Counted from the stretch's first letter, positions 1-8,496 are shown. The stretch is DNA of 64,000 bases from Actinotalea alkalitolerans (GCF_023369855.1 NZ_JAMBPP010000001.1:248001-312000), one strand, 5' to 3'. Made by a program: numbers and translations. The notes: generated by a model from the letters alone, not told the origin.

Positions 1-35
1 CCCTTGTGCAGGCCCTCGACGACGACGGCGTTCAC
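1..35 (-). CDS. 5' end of an ABC transporter ATPase gene (partial)
   Basis: Read on the minus strand, a GTG codon follows a strong Shine-Dalgarno GGGAGG with a six-base gap. The eleven codons before the window edge read MNAVVVEGLHK, the usual opening of an ABC-type ATPase in which the first beta strand precedes the A-loop. Only this opening is visible, so no Walker motif can be checked. Bases 36-162 between this start and the first repeat hold no gene I can support. Confidence 0.5.
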   Translation of the reverse strand, partial: MNAVVVEGLHK

Positions 36-162
36 GGTGCACCTCCCGGTGATCGGCTCACCCCCCGTTCTACCGGCACCACCCCTCCCACGGCAGCCAC
101 TTACGCCCCCCGATCACCCCCCAACGGTCTCCGCCTGTCCCCCTCCCCACCCCCGAGCGGCA

Positions 163-228
163 GAGGACGCACATCTGCACCCAGAACGCACTGGCGACCG
201 TGCGACCTCGCTGCGGATGTGCGACCTC
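163..228 (+). repeat. 66-bp nested palindromic intergenic repeat, copy 1
   Basis: First of six 66-bp copies in this window. The element begins GAGGACGCACATCTGCA and ends TGCGGATGTGCGACCTC. An inner hairpin CGCAC-TGGCGACC-GTGCG lies at its centre. The two 29-base arms pair at about 23 positions around an 8-base loop. It directly abuts a fragment that looks like a broken AbiEi/DUF559-type gene. Confidence 0.85.
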
Positions 229-334
229 ACGACAGGCAAGTGGGTGGTGTTCAGCGCGAGGGCTGGGTCCTTCCCGGGGTCTACGTCGTCCGGCAGCATG
301 GGCGGCATGCGCGTGCTGCGGAACATCAGGTCCT
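229..334 (+). pseudogene. remnant resembling the N-terminal region of an AbiEi/DUF559-type protein
   Basis: In one frame this stretch reads RQVGGVQREGWVLPGVYVVR followed by a segment ending VLDAV. This resembles the winged-helix opening of AbiEi-type antitoxin or DUF559 proteins, which have a GxWxRVxPGVY-like motif. There is no start codon with a ribosome binding site, and the frame runs into the glycosyltransferase fragment in a different frame. I read it as a degraded piece. The assignment rests on one short motif and is weak. Confidence 0.3.
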
Positions 335-856
335 CGACGCCGTGACGCGGTGCGCGTCCTGGCCACCACGCGCCAGGGGCCCGACGTCACGGCGGCCGGG
401 CTCGAGCACGTCGCCTACCGCCGTCCCCGGCCCTGGTCGGGCCAGCAGCCTCGACCGTCGACCCGCGCCGCGGTGGACTTCCTGGCGATGGTCGGCGACC
501 GCGCCTACGGCCGCGACCTGGCCGAGACGCTCGCCACCCGCCCCGCCGACGTCGTCATGGTCGACGCCATGATCCCGGCAGCATCCCTCGCCGCGGCCCG
601 TCTGGGCGTGCCGAACGCCGTGCTCATGCACACGTTCGCCCGGTTCTTCCTGTCCCCCGCGCTCGAGGCGGCGGGCCGGCTGCGCGGGTTCTCCCCGCGA
701 CGGGCGTGGGCTCGCGCGTCGGCGGTCCTGGTGGTGTCGGACGCCGAGCTCGACCCCGCGCACGGCACGGCGCGGGCGGCCTCGTTCGAGTGGACCGGCG
801 TCGCGGAGCAGCACCCTACGGCCCTGCCCCGCGAGAGCACCCCGAGGACGGGGTGA
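335..856 (+). pseudogene. internal fragment of a UGT/MGT-type glycosyltransferase
   Basis: The readable segment starts RRRDAVRVLATTRQG and continues through PADVVMVDAMIPAASLAAA and GVPNAVLMHTF. This is the N-terminal Rossmann half of macrolide/UDP-type glycosyltransferases, where a VxDxM..aaaxaAexLGvP pattern is typical. The first beta strand and start codon are missing, and the frame stops after about 170 residues. The whole C-terminal nucleotide-sugar-binding domain of the usual roughly 400-residue enzyme is therefore absent. The fragment sits between repeat copies 1 and 2. Confidence 0.6.
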
Positions 857-877
857 CCCGCCACCGCCCCCTCCGCC

Positions 878-943
878 CAGAACGCACATCTGCACCGAGG
901 ACGCACCGGCCATCGTGCGACGTCGCTGCAGATGTGCGACCTC
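878..943 (+). repeat. 66-bp nested palindromic intergenic repeat, copy 2
   Basis: Same layout and orientation as copy 1. The outer arms are CAGAACGCACATCTGCA and TGCAGATGTGCGACCTC, with an inner hairpin CGCAC-CGGCCATC-GTGCG. It lies between the glycosyltransferase fragment and the ABC exporter operon, about 85 bases upstream of the first exporter start codon. Confidence 0.85.
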
Positions 944-1027
944 GCGCGGGCCGACGGCGGACCTCAGGGTGATCTCAGGGTGGTAACCCATGGCGCCGGG
1001 CACCTCGGAGCCACCAGGATCGTCCTC

Positions 1028-1984
1028 ATGGTCACCAGCCAGACGGACAGCGCAGCGGTGCCGTCCGTCCAGGTCGAGGGGCTGACGCGCACCTTCGGAC
1101 CGGTCACCGCGCTCGCCGACCTCACCGTCGCGATGCCGCAGGGCGTCGTCGGGCTGGTCGGGGCCAACGGCGCCGGCAAGTCGACCCTGATCAAGATCCT
1201 GCTGGGCCTGCTGCCCGCCACCTCGGGACGCGCCGAGGTGCTCGGCCTGGACTGCGCGACCGACGGCCTGGAGATCCGCGGCCTCGTGGGCTACATGCCC
1301 GAGAGCGACTGCCTGCCGCCCGACGTCTCGGCCACCGAGCTCATCGTGCACCTGGCGCGCATGTCCGGGCTGCCGACGGCGGTCGCCCGCGAGCGCACCG
1401 CCGACACGCTGCGCCACGTCGGCCTGTACGAGGAGCGCTACCGGCCCATCGGCGGCTACTCCACCGGCATGAAGCAGCGGGTCAAGCTCGCCCAGGCGCT
1501 CGTGCACGACCCCCGGCTGGTGCTGCTCGACGAACCGACCAACGGTCTGGACCCGGCCGGACGCGACGAGATGCTCGCCCTGATCCAGCGGATCAGCACC
1601 GAGTTCTCGATCGCCGTGGTGGTGACCTCCCACCTCCTCGGCGAGCTCGAGCGCATCGCCGACCACGTCGTGGTCATCGAGAGCGGCGTGCTGCAGCGGT
1701 CGACCTCGACGGCGGACGCCACCGGGTACAGCGGCGTGCTGCTGGTCGAGGTCACCGACCGCGGGCCCGAGCTCGCCGCGCTGCTGCGGGCCGCCGGGGC
1801 GCAGGTGGTGGCGAGCGGCTCGGCGGACTCCTTCACCGTCGAGCTCGCCGACGAGAGCGTGCTCGACACGCTCCAGGCCGGCGCCGCCGACCTCGAGGTC
1901 GGGCTGGTGCGCATGCAGCGCCGCCGGCACCACCTCACCGAGATCTTCAGCGACCGGACGGAGGGCGAGCGTGCCCGCCACTGA
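1028..1984 (+). CDS. ABC transporter ATP-binding protein
   Basis: This 318-residue nucleotide-binding subunit has Walker A GANGAGKST, the signature YSTGMKQRVKLAQAL and Walker B LVLLDEPTNGLDP, followed by the H-loop in TSHLLGEL. The spacing matches ATPases of ABC-2 exporters, and a C-terminal domain of about 90 residues follows the core. I chose the ATG that opens MVTSQTD; longer readings would start inside the upstream 66-bp repeat. The next gene overlaps its end by 14 bases. Genes one to four form two ATPase/permease pairs and probably assemble one heteromeric exporter; the substrate cannot be told from sequence. Confidence 0.9.
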   Translation: MVTSQTDSAAVPSVQVEGLTRTFGPVTALADLTVAMPQGVVGLVGANGAGKSTLIKILLGLLPATSGRAEVLGLDCATDGLEIRGLVGYMPESDCLPPDVSATELIVHLARMSGLPTAVARERTADTLRHVGLYEERYRPIGGYSTGMKQRVKLAQALVHDPRLVLLDEPTNGLDPAGRDEMLALIQRISTEFSIAVVVTSHLLGELERIADHVVVIESGVLQRSTSTADATGYSGVLLVEVTDRGPELAALLRAAGAQVVASGSADSFTVELADESVLDTLQAGAADLEVGLVRMQRRRHHLTEIFSDRTEGERARH

Positions 1985-2897
1985 ACCCGTCGCCACGCCC
2001 GGGCCTGCCGCAGCCGGACCGGGCGACGACGTCATCCACGACATCGGCTTCCGCCACTACGACGGGCCCCGCCTGGGCCGCGCCTGGGTGGTGCGCTCCC
2101 TCCTGGTCGAGACGGTGCGCGGGTGCTTCGGCCTGGGCCGACCCGCCCGGTCCAAGGTCATGCCCTGGTCGCTGATCGGCATCCTCCTGATCCCGCCGCT
2201 GATCATCGCGCTGTCGATCCTGCTGATCGGAGGGGACGAGCTGCCCGTCACCTACACCCAGTACCCCAACGCGCTGCAGCTCGTCGTGTCCCTCTTCGTC
2301 GCGGGCGCCGCGCCGTACTGCGTGTCCCGGGACCTGCGCCACGGCGTCATGCCGCTGTACCTGTCCCGGCCGATGATGCGCACCGACTACGTGCTCGCCA
2401 AGTTCGCCGGCCTGGCCCTCGCGGTGCTCGGCGTGCTGGCCCTGGCCCAGACCCTGCTGCTCATCGGCGCGCTGCTGGCCAAGCTCCCGGTCGGGGCCCA
2501 GCTCGTCGGGTGGGCGTCGGGCCTGCTCGTCTCGGTGGTGCTGGCCGTCCTGCTCAGTGCGATCACCCTGGTCGTGGCGGCGTTCACACCGCGGCGCGGG
2601 TTCGGCGTCGCCGCGATCATCACGATCCTCGTGGTGGTGAGCGGGGTGGCCGAGATGCTCACCGCGGTCGCGCAGGACCGTGGGCTCACCACGGCAGCGG
2701 CGTACCTGCCCGCTCTGGACCCGTTCAACCTCGTCGACGGGATCGCGGTGCGGCTGCTCGGCGCCGAGTCCGCCCGTGGTCATGACGTCCCACCCGGTGT
2801 GCTCGGTGGCCTCACCTTCCTCGTGGTCACCGCTGCCGTCGTCGCGGGCTGCCTCGCCCTGCTGATCCGCCGCTACCGGAAGGTGGGTGTGGTGTGA
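1971..2897 (+). CDS. ABC-2 type transporter permease
   Basis: This 308-residue integral membrane protein has a hydrophilic N-terminal stretch containing GFRHYDGPRLGRAW, a motif common in ABC-2 permeases. About six hydrophobic helices follow, including WSLIGILLIPPLIIALSILL and a long helix near residue 145. It starts with GTG inside the end of the upstream ATPase gene, indicating translational coupling, and its stop overlaps the next GTG start in a GTGA arrangement. It likely forms the membrane channel of the exporter together with the fourth gene. Confidence 0.85.
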   Translation: MPATEPVATPGPAAAGPGDDVIHDIGFRHYDGPRLGRAWVVRSLLVETVRGCFGLGRPARSKVMPWSLIGILLIPPLIIALSILLIGGDELPVTYTQYPNALQLVVSLFVAGAAPYCVSRDLRHGVMPLYLSRPMMRTDYVLAKFAGLALAVLGVLALAQTLLLIGALLAKLPVGAQLVGWASGLLVSVVLAVLLSAITLVVAAFTPRRGFGVAAIITILVVVSGVAEMLTAVAQDRGLTTAAAYLPALDPFNLVDGIAVRLLGAESARGHDVPPGVLGGLTFLVVTAAVVAGCLALLIRRYRKVGVV

Positions 2898-3805
2898 GCA
2901 CCCTCGTCCTGGACGGCGTCTCGCGCTGGTACGGCAACGTGGTCGCCGCCAACGACGTGACGATGACCGTCGGCCCCGGGATCACCGGCCTGCTCGGCCC
3001 GAACGGCGCCGGCAAGTCCACGCTCATCGCGATGATGGGCGGGTTCCTCGCGCCCTCGGCCGGCACGGTGACCCTCGACGGCACCGCGGTGTGGCGCCAC
3101 CCCGACATCTACCGCGCGATCGGCCTCGTCCCCGAGACCGAGGCGATGTACGACATGGTCACCGGCTGGCAGTTCGTGGTCGCCAACGCCCGGCTGCACG
3201 GGCTGCCCGACCCCGCCGCGGCGGCCCGCCGGGCACTCGAGACGGTCGAGATGATGGACGCCAAGGACCGCGAGATCGCGACCTACTCCAAGGGCATGAA
3301 GCAGCGGGTCAAGATGGCCACCGCCCTGGTGCACGACCCGTCCGTGCTCCTGCTCGACGAGCCGTTCAACGGGATGGACCCCCGCCAGCGCCTGCACCTC
3401 ATGGACCTGCTGCGCCGGCTCGGGCAGGAGGGCCGGACCGTGCTGTTCAGCAGCCACATCCTCGAGGAGGTCGAGGAGATCGCCGGCACCATCGAGGTGC
3501 TCGTGGCGGGCCGGCACGCGGCGTCGGGCGACTTCCGCCGGATCCGGCGGCTGATGACCGAGCGACCGCACCAGTACACGATCGCCTCGAGCGACGACCG
3601 GCGGCTGGCTGCGGCGATCGTCGCCGACGGCGCCGCCGACACCGTCGACCTGAGCGGTGGGAGCCTGGCCGTCCGGGCGCCCGACGTCGGCAGGTTCGTC
3701 CACGCGCTGCCCCGGCTCGCCCGGGACAACGGGGTGCGGCTGCTCGAGGTCTCCCCGGCCGACGAGTCCCTCGAGAGCGTCTTCGCCTACCTGGTGGCCC
3801 GATGA
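2894..3805 (+). CDS. ABC transporter ATP-binding protein
   Basis: This is the second nucleotide-binding subunit of the operon, 303 residues. It has Walker A GPNGAGKST, the signature YSKGMKQRVKMATAL, Walker B VLLLDEPFNGMDP and the H-loop SSHILEEVEEI. It starts at a GTG that overlaps the preceding stop and ends in an ATGA overlap with the next gene. The GMKQRVK signature is shared with the first ATPase, so the two are likely paralogues that work as a heterodimer. No regulator lies in the operon itself. Confidence 0.9.
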   Translation: MSTLVLDGVSRWYGNVVAANDVTMTVGPGITGLLGPNGAGKSTLIAMMGGFLAPSAGTVTLDGTAVWRHPDIYRAIGLVPETEAMYDMVTGWQFVVANARLHGLPDPAAAARRALETVEMMDAKDREIATYSKGMKQRVKMATALVHDPSVLLLDEPFNGMDPRQRLHLMDLLRRLGQEGRTVLFSSHILEEVEEIAGTIEVLVAGRHAASGDFRRIRRLMTERPHQYTIASSDDRRLAAAIVADGAADTVDLSGGSLAVRAPDVGRFVHALPRLARDNGVRLLEVSPADESLESVFAYLVAR

Positions 3806-4530
3806 ACGCCGTCGTGATGCAGCTGACGCTGCGAGGCCTGCTCGGGCGACGTCGGGCGCTGCTGCTGCTCGTGCTCCCGGCGTTGCTGCTCGTGCTCGCG
3901 GGCATCGTCCGCTGGGCCTCGGGGGCCGACGTGTTCGCCACCGTGGGCCTGACCGAGAACTTCGCGTTCGGCACCCTGCTGCCGCTCATGTGCCTGCTCA
4001 TCGGCACCGGGGTGATCGGTTCGGAGATCGACGACGGGTCGATCGTCTACCTGCTCGCCAAGCCGCTGCCACGCCGCACGATCATCCTGTCCAAGCTCGC
4101 CGTCGCCTGGGGCGCTGCGTTCGTGTTCGCGGTGCTCCCGCTCGTGGCGGCGGTCGAGATCGCCGGGGACGACGGCGGTCGGCTCGGCCTGGCGTACGGG
4201 GTCGCCGCGACGCTCGCCGCCCTGACCTACACCTCGCTCTTCGTCGCGCTGTCCGTGGTGACGCGCAACGCGGTGATCATCGGGCTGCTCTACGCGCTGC
4301 TCTGGGAGACCGTGCTGGGTGGCTACGTCCCCGGCATCCGCAACGTCAGCGTGCGGCAGTGGGCACTGGCGACCGCCGAGTCGATCCTGGGTGACTACGC
4401 CTACGTGTGGGGCGTGCTGTCCGCCGTCGGCCAGACCGCAGCCCTCGGCCTGCTGGCGGCGACGACCGTCGGTGCCGTGGTCCTGGCCGTGCGTCGCCTG
4501 GAGACCCTGCGGCTCACGGCGACCGACTGA
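3802..4530 (+). CDS. ABC-2 type transporter permease
   Basis: This 242-residue membrane protein has a short N-terminal amphipathic stretch and about six predicted helices, typical of NosY-like ABC-2 permeases. The GVIGSEIDDGSIVYLLAKPL segment is the conserved cytoplasmic loop of that family. Its ATG overlaps the stop of the second ATPase, and it is the last gene of the operon. A 66-bp repeat begins ten bases after its stop, between it and the convergent HxlR gene. Confidence 0.85.
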   Translation: MNAVVMQLTLRGLLGRRRALLLLVLPALLLVLAGIVRWASGADVFATVGLTENFAFGTLLPLMCLLIGTGVIGSEIDDGSIVYLLAKPLPRRTIILSKLAVAWGAAFVFAVLPLVAAVEIAGDDGGRLGLAYGVAATLAALTYTSLFVALSVVTRNAVIIGLLYALLWETVLGGYVPGIRNVSVRQWALATAESILGDYAYVWGVLSAVGQTAALGLLAATTVGAVVLAVRRLETLRLTATD

Positions 4531-4540
4531 GGACCCGGCC

Positions 4541-4606
4541 CCGGTCGCACATCTGCTGCGAGGACGCACTGGTGATCGTGCGATCTCGCTGCGGGTGTGC
4601 GATCTC
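4541..4606 (+). repeat. 66-bp nested palindromic intergenic repeat, copy 3
   Basis: This copy has outer sequences GGTCGCACATCTGC and GCGGGTGTGCGATCTC around the inner hairpin CGCAC-TGGTGATC-GTGCG. It fills almost all of the gap between two convergent genes, a position where it could end transcription from both sides. No T-rich tail follows, so ordinary intrinsic termination is not supported. Confidence 0.85.
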
Positions 4607-4623
4607 GCGAGGGTCGGCAGCGC

Positions 4624-5316
4624 TCACCCGTCGCGCGAGGGGCCCTCGAGCGACGTCGCGTCGAGCAGCGCGCGCACCGCGTCGACGTCGCCCGACACGT
4701 GCACCTCCGGGAGCCGCTCGAGGGCGACGCCGCCGATCACGCACGCCTTCCAGTCGGCGGTCGAGGCCCGGACCTCGGCGTGTGCCACGACGGCCTCGGG
4801 CGATCTTCCGACCTCGGTGGCGCGCTCGGACACCCGGGCCAGGTAGGTCACCGGCTGGGCGTTCTCGTGCCGCGAGTCCGTCAGACGGAGCACGACCCGT
4901 CGCTCGTCGGCGCACCCGGGGACCGGCCGCGCGTGCGCACGCATCGCAAGGACCACCGTGTCGGGGCTCATGCCCGCCTCGCGTGGCAGGGCCGGTGAGG
5001 CCACCGCCCATCGGGACAGCGCGGTGTTGACCGCCTCGAGCGCATGGCCCCACTCGGTGAGCTCGTACACGTCGACGCGGCCCGGTGCCGGAAGCCGGCG
5101 TCGGCGGGCGATCCCGTAGCGCTCCAGGTCGTGCAGGCGCTGTGTCAGGACGGCGGGCCCGATCCCGATCACGTCCCGCTGGATGTCGGAGAACCGCTTG
5201 GGGCCCAGCAGCAGCTCCCTCACGACGATCATCGTCCAGCGCTCGCCGACGAGGTCGAGGGCGTGGGCGGCTGCGCAGCCGTCGTCGTACGACCCGTACG
5301 ACCGTCGAGGGGCCAT
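4624..5316 (-). CDS. HxlR-family transcriptional regulator with C-terminal SCP2-like domain
   Basis: Residues 1-110 form the HxlR winged helix: a conserved Cys region near DDGCAAAHALDLVGERWTM, then LLGPKRFSDIQRDVIGI and the recognition-helix segment LTQRLHDLERYGI. Residues 115-230 form an extra domain resembling the SCP2 sterol-carrier fold often fused to actinobacterial HxlR proteins. The gene is divergent from two mycothiol-dependent isomerase-like genes. A nested palindrome between them is the obvious operator, so it probably controls both itself and that pair. The inducer is unknown. Confidence 0.85.
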   Translation of the reverse strand: MAPRRSYGSYDDGCAAAHALDLVGERWTMIVVRELLLGPKRFSDIQRDVIGIGPAVLTQRLHDLERYGIARRRRLPAPGRVDVYELTEWGHALEAVNTALSRWAVASPALPREAGMSPDTVVLAMRAHARPVPGCADERRVVLRLTDSRHENAQPVTYLARVSERATEVGRSPEAVVAHAEVRASTADWKACVIGGVALERLPEVHVSGDVDAVRALLDATSLEGPSRDG

Positions 5317-5327
5317 TGACAGATCGT

Positions 5328-5365
5328 ACTACTGATGCCGTAGTTTTCACTACGAAATCAGTAGT
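5328..5365. promoter_or_regulatory. nested palindromic operator in the HxlR divergent promoter
   Basis: An outer perfect inverted repeat ACTACTGAT/ATCAGTAGT encloses an inner one, CGTAGT/ACTACG. The element is AT-rich in a 73% G+C background and lies in the 81-base gap between the HxlR gene and its divergent neighbour. Both arms carry the ACTAC core typical of HxlR/MarR-type sites. I infer that the HxlR protein binds here as one or two dimers. Confidence 0.7.
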
Positions 5366-5397
5366 GAACGACGTCGTCCGACCGAGAGAGAGCCGGC

Positions 5398-6069
5398 ATG
5401 CGCACCTCCGCGGCAGAGATCTGGCACACCGTCCACGACGAGAGACGTCGTCTGCTCGCAGACCTCTCCGGGGCGCGACCCGAGCAGTGGCGCACACCGT
5501 CGCTCTGCCCCGGATGGGATGTCCACGACGTCCTGGCTCACCTGGTCGACACGGCGAGAACCGGTCGACTGACCTTCGTCCGTGAGCTGCTGAGCGCCCG
5601 GATGGACTTCGACCGCGCGAACGCCCGCGGTGTCACCCGGGAGCGGCGGGCGGACCCGCTCGACACCCTCGCCGCGCTCACCCGGGTCGCCGACCTCACC
5701 CGGACACCGCCTGCCGCCCTCGCCACCCGCCTGGTGGAGGCCATCGTGCACGGCGAGGACATCCGCCGACCCCTGGGGATCACCGGGTCCTACCCGGACG
5801 ACGCGGTCGCACAGGCCCTGACGCACCAGCTCAAGACCCCGGTCTCCTTCGGCGGGGGCCGCGAGCGCGCGGCAGGCCTCCAGCTGGTCGACCGCCGGAC
5901 GGGTGTCACCTGGGGCACCGGGGACGCCGTCGAGGCCGAGTCCCTCGACCTGCTCCTCGCGGTCTCCGGGCGCCCCGTGGACCGCGAGCGGCTCCGCGGG
6001 AGCGCAGCAGACCGGCTCGCCGACGCCGCGCAGGGCCGTGCGGGCGCTCACGAGGAGGGGGAGCGATGA
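5398..6069 (+). CDS. maleylpyruvate isomerase-family (DinB-like) mycothiol-dependent enzyme
   Basis: This 223-residue protein has the N-terminal DinB/mycothiol-dependent helix bundle. The segment PSLCPGWDVHDVLAHLVDTA contains the metal-ligand His of the family, and VEAIVHGEDIRRPLG contains the second conserved His. Members use mycothiol in isomerisation or detoxification reactions; the substrate is not predictable here. The ATG has an AGAGAG ribosome binding site and lies just downstream of the HxlR operator. Its stop overlaps the start of a paralogue. Confidence 0.8.
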   Translation: MRTSAAEIWHTVHDERRRLLADLSGARPEQWRTPSLCPGWDVHDVLAHLVDTARTGRLTFVRELLSARMDFDRANARGVTRERRADPLDTLAALTRVADLTRTPPAALATRLVEAIVHGEDIRRPLGITGSYPDDAVAQALTHQLKTPVSFGGGRERAAGLQLVDRRTGVTWGTGDAVEAESLDLLLAVSGRPVDRERLRGSAADRLADAAQGRAGAHEEGER

Positions 6070-6725
6070 GCCCGCGCGCCGACAGGAGGAAGCAGTCCGA
6101 CGCCGACCTGTGGGTCCTCGCCCATGCCGAACGGGCCGCACTTGCCGAGGACCTGTCGACCCTCAGCGCCGAGCAGTGGCGGCACAGCACCCTGTGCGGG
6201 GAGTGGGACGTCGAAGAGGTCGTGGCCCACCTCGTCGCGGCAGCCAGCCTGGACCAGTGGCAGTGGCTGCGCAGCATGCTCGGTGCGCGGTTCCGCCCTG
6301 AGGTGCACAACCGGCGACGCCTGGCCGAGCACCGCGGCCGGACGCCCGCCGAGACCCTGGACCGCTTCCACGCCGTCGTCGAGAGCACCACGGCACCCTC
6401 GAGCCACACCCCGGCCTACCTGGGCGAGGTCGTCGTGCACGCCCAGGACATCCGCCGTCCGCTGGGGCTGACCCGCTCACCCGGGGTCGAGGCACTGACC
6501 GCCGTGGCGGACTTCTTCGCCCGACGCGACTTCACCGTGAACAGCCGCACGCACGTCGCCGGCCTGGAGCTACGCGCGGACGACGGCCCGTTCGCGGCAG
6601 GCTCGGGCGCACCGGTCACCGGCTCGAGCCTTGCCCTGGTCATGGCCATGGCCGGCCGCGAGGCGTACCTCGACGAGCTCGACGGACCAGGCGTCTCCGT
6701 CCTCCGCAGCCGCCTGACGCCCTAG
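6066..6725 (+). CDS. maleylpyruvate isomerase-family (DinB-like) mycothiol-dependent enzyme, paralogue
   Basis: This 219-residue paralogue of the preceding gene overlaps it in an ATGA arrangement, so the two are co-translated. Family motifs are STLCGEWDVEEVVAHLVAAA and GEVVVHAQDIRRPLG, which hold the conserved His residues in the same places as its neighbour. The tandem pair under one HxlR regulator may act as a heterodimer or on related substrates. Repeat copy 4 follows 12 bases after the stop. Confidence 0.8.
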   Translation: MSPRADRRKQSDADLWVLAHAERAALAEDLSTLSAEQWRHSTLCGEWDVEEVVAHLVAAASLDQWQWLRSMLGARFRPEVHNRRRLAEHRGRTPAETLDRFHAVVESTTAPSSHTPAYLGEVVVHAQDIRRPLGLTRSPGVEALTAVADFFARRDFTVNSRTHVAGLELRADDGPFAAGSGAPVTGSSLALVMAMAGREAYLDELDGPGVSVLRSRLTP

Positions 6726-6737
6726 GCCGACTCCGCC

Positions 6738-6803
6738 GAGGTCGCACATCCGCATCCAAGACGCACCGGTGACCGTACGACCTCGATGCGGATGTGCGAC
6801 CTC
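6738..6803 (+). repeat. 66-bp nested palindromic intergenic repeat, copy 4 (perfect outer stem)
   Basis: The outer arms form a perfect 19-bp inverted repeat, GAGGTCGCACATCCGCATC against GATGCGGATGTGCGACCTC. Between them is the inner pair CGCAC-CGGTGACC-GTACG. It lies in the gap between convergent genes. The remaining roughly 75 bases up to the CHAD gene hold nothing recognisable. Confidence 0.9.
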
Positions 6804-6877
6804 GCGACGCGCACTGGTTGGGCATCACTCACGACGACGCGGGTCCGCTCGGCAGGAGGCGGCGACGGCGCCCGCGT

Positions 6878-8449
6878 TCACATCCAGCGCCGCAGCTTCT
6901 TGCGCGACGCCGCCCGCCAAGCCCGCTCGAACGCGGCGTCGGCGTCTCGGCGACGTCGACCCTCGAGAGCATGCAGGAGTCCCCAGGTGAACGCGTTCTC
7001 GCCGTCCAGATGTGCGCGGACGCCGATCTCGCGGGTCAGCGCCTGGGCGACGACGCTGTCGTGGTGCTCACCGAGGGCGTCCTGGACCTCCTCCATCGCG
7101 GCTGCGAAGCGCGTGGCCGGCCGCCCCGCGACCGCGACGAGGACCTCGGACGCGTAGCGGGTGCGCTTGGCCGCCTTGCGGCACTCGTGCAGGGCGGCGT
7201 CACGCTCCGGGCCCGGAGGCCACCGGCGAGCACGTGCAGACAGGTCGGCGAGGTCCCGGTACGCCTTCTCGACCCGGCGCGGCAGGACGGCGTCGGCCCT
7301 CTTGCGGGCCAGGTCGGTCCAGGGCGGCGAGTCCACGAGGTGGTCGAGCTGGTCGAGGAGACTCAGGTAGTGCTCCGTGTCGAGGTACGCGACGACGTCG
7401 CGGAGCGCCTGCCGGTAGCGGTCGTCCAGCTCCGACCGGAGCCTGCGCCGCACAGGCCCGATCACGAGCTCGACGTCCTGCTCCGCGAGGCTCGCCGCGA
7501 GCCGGTCACGCATCACCTCGGCGTCCCGGGCTCGTCCGAGCACCTCGCCCAGCTCCTTGAGGTCGGCACGCAGCGGATCGGTGACGGACCGGTCGAGCAA
7601 CGGCCGGAACGTCCTGAGCGCGCTGCGGAGCCGTCGCGACGCGACCCGCATCTGGTGGACCGCGTCCGGCTGGTCGGCACGGACCTCGGGGTCGCGGTCC
7701 GTGAGCGCCGTGACCTGCTCGGCCAGGTGCGACCACACGACCGCCCCGGCACGTCGTCGGCCCAGGCCTGGACGCGGCCCCGCGGGGACCTCGGTCGCCA
7801 GCACGTGATCGAGCTTCGACGCCGACGACGCCGGGACGGCGCCGGCCCCGGTGAGCAGCGACCCCGCGGTCTCGAGGATGCTCGGGTCACCGTCGCGCAG
7901 CTCGACCTCCCACTCGCGCCAGGTCAGCTGCCGGTGCCTGTCCGACCCCCGCGAACCGGCAGAGTCCTCCGACACGTCCGACGCCGCAGACCCCTCGATC
8001 CCGTCCAGGGTCGTGCCCGTCACGTGGTCGTCGCAGACCTCCGCGAGGACGCGTCCCTGCGCATCGAGGAGCAGGTGCACGACCCGCTCGTTCACCACGG
8101 TCGCCACCGCGACGAGCGGCCGGTTGCGCACGACCGCACGCACCTGCGCGCGCAGCGTGGCCGGTACCGTCCGCACGGCCCGACCGAGCGGGAGGCGGGT
8201 CTCGGCGCGGGCACCGTCACCGGTGGGTCGTTTGAGGTGCCAGCCCTCGTCGGGGCCACCGGTCCGCCGGCGCAGGGTGGCCCCGGTCGCGACGAGCGCG
8301 AGGTCCGCGGTGTCGAAGTAGGTTGCGACCAGGTGGTGGCTCTCGGTCCGGACGTCGGCCACTCCCGGCAACCCGCTGAGGTCGGGTACCGGGACGGCAT
8401 CGGCCGGGGCCTCGAGCTTGATCTCGCGCTCGATCTCGTCATGGACCAT
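6878..8449 (-). CDS. CYTH-CHAD domain protein
   Basis: This is a 523-residue two-domain protein. Residues 1-200 are CYTH, with the signature EREIKLE near the start and further charged strands (TYFDTADLAL, TLRRRTGG, GWHLKRP) lining the triphosphate tunnel. Residues 250-510 are CHAD, an all-helical domain with the conserved basic motifs HQMRVASRRLRSALR and ECRKAAKRTRYASEVL. CYTH enzymes act on triphosphates and CHAD binds polyphosphate, so a role in polyphosphate or inorganic triphosphate metabolism is likely. I chose the ATG giving MVHDEIE because the CYTH signature starts there. Confidence 0.88.
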   Translation of the reverse strand: MVHDEIEREIKLEAPADAVPVPDLSGLPGVADVRTESHHLVATYFDTADLALVATGATLRRRTGGPDEGWHLKRPTGDGARAETRLPLGRAVRTVPATLRAQVRAVVRNRPLVAVATVVNERVVHLLLDAQGRVLAEVCDDHVTGTTLDGIEGSAASDVSEDSAGSRGSDRHRQLTWREWEVELRDGDPSILETAGSLLTGAGAVPASSASKLDHVLATEVPAGPRPGLGRRRAGAVVWSHLAEQVTALTDRDPEVRADQPDAVHQMRVASRRLRSALRTFRPLLDRSVTDPLRADLKELGEVLGRARDAEVMRDRLAASLAEQDVELVIGPVRRRLRSELDDRYRQALRDVVAYLDTEHYLSLLDQLDHLVDSPPWTDLARKRADAVLPRRVEKAYRDLADLSARARRWPPGPERDAALHECRKAAKRTRYASEVLVAVAGRPATRFAAAMEEVQDALGEHHDSVVAQALTREIGVRAHLDGENAFTWGLLHALEGRRRRDADAAFERAWRAASRKKLRRWM

Positions 8450-8496
8450 GCCTGCAGTCTCGTCCGAGAGTGGCCCGCCCGCTCCTCGTGCGCCGC

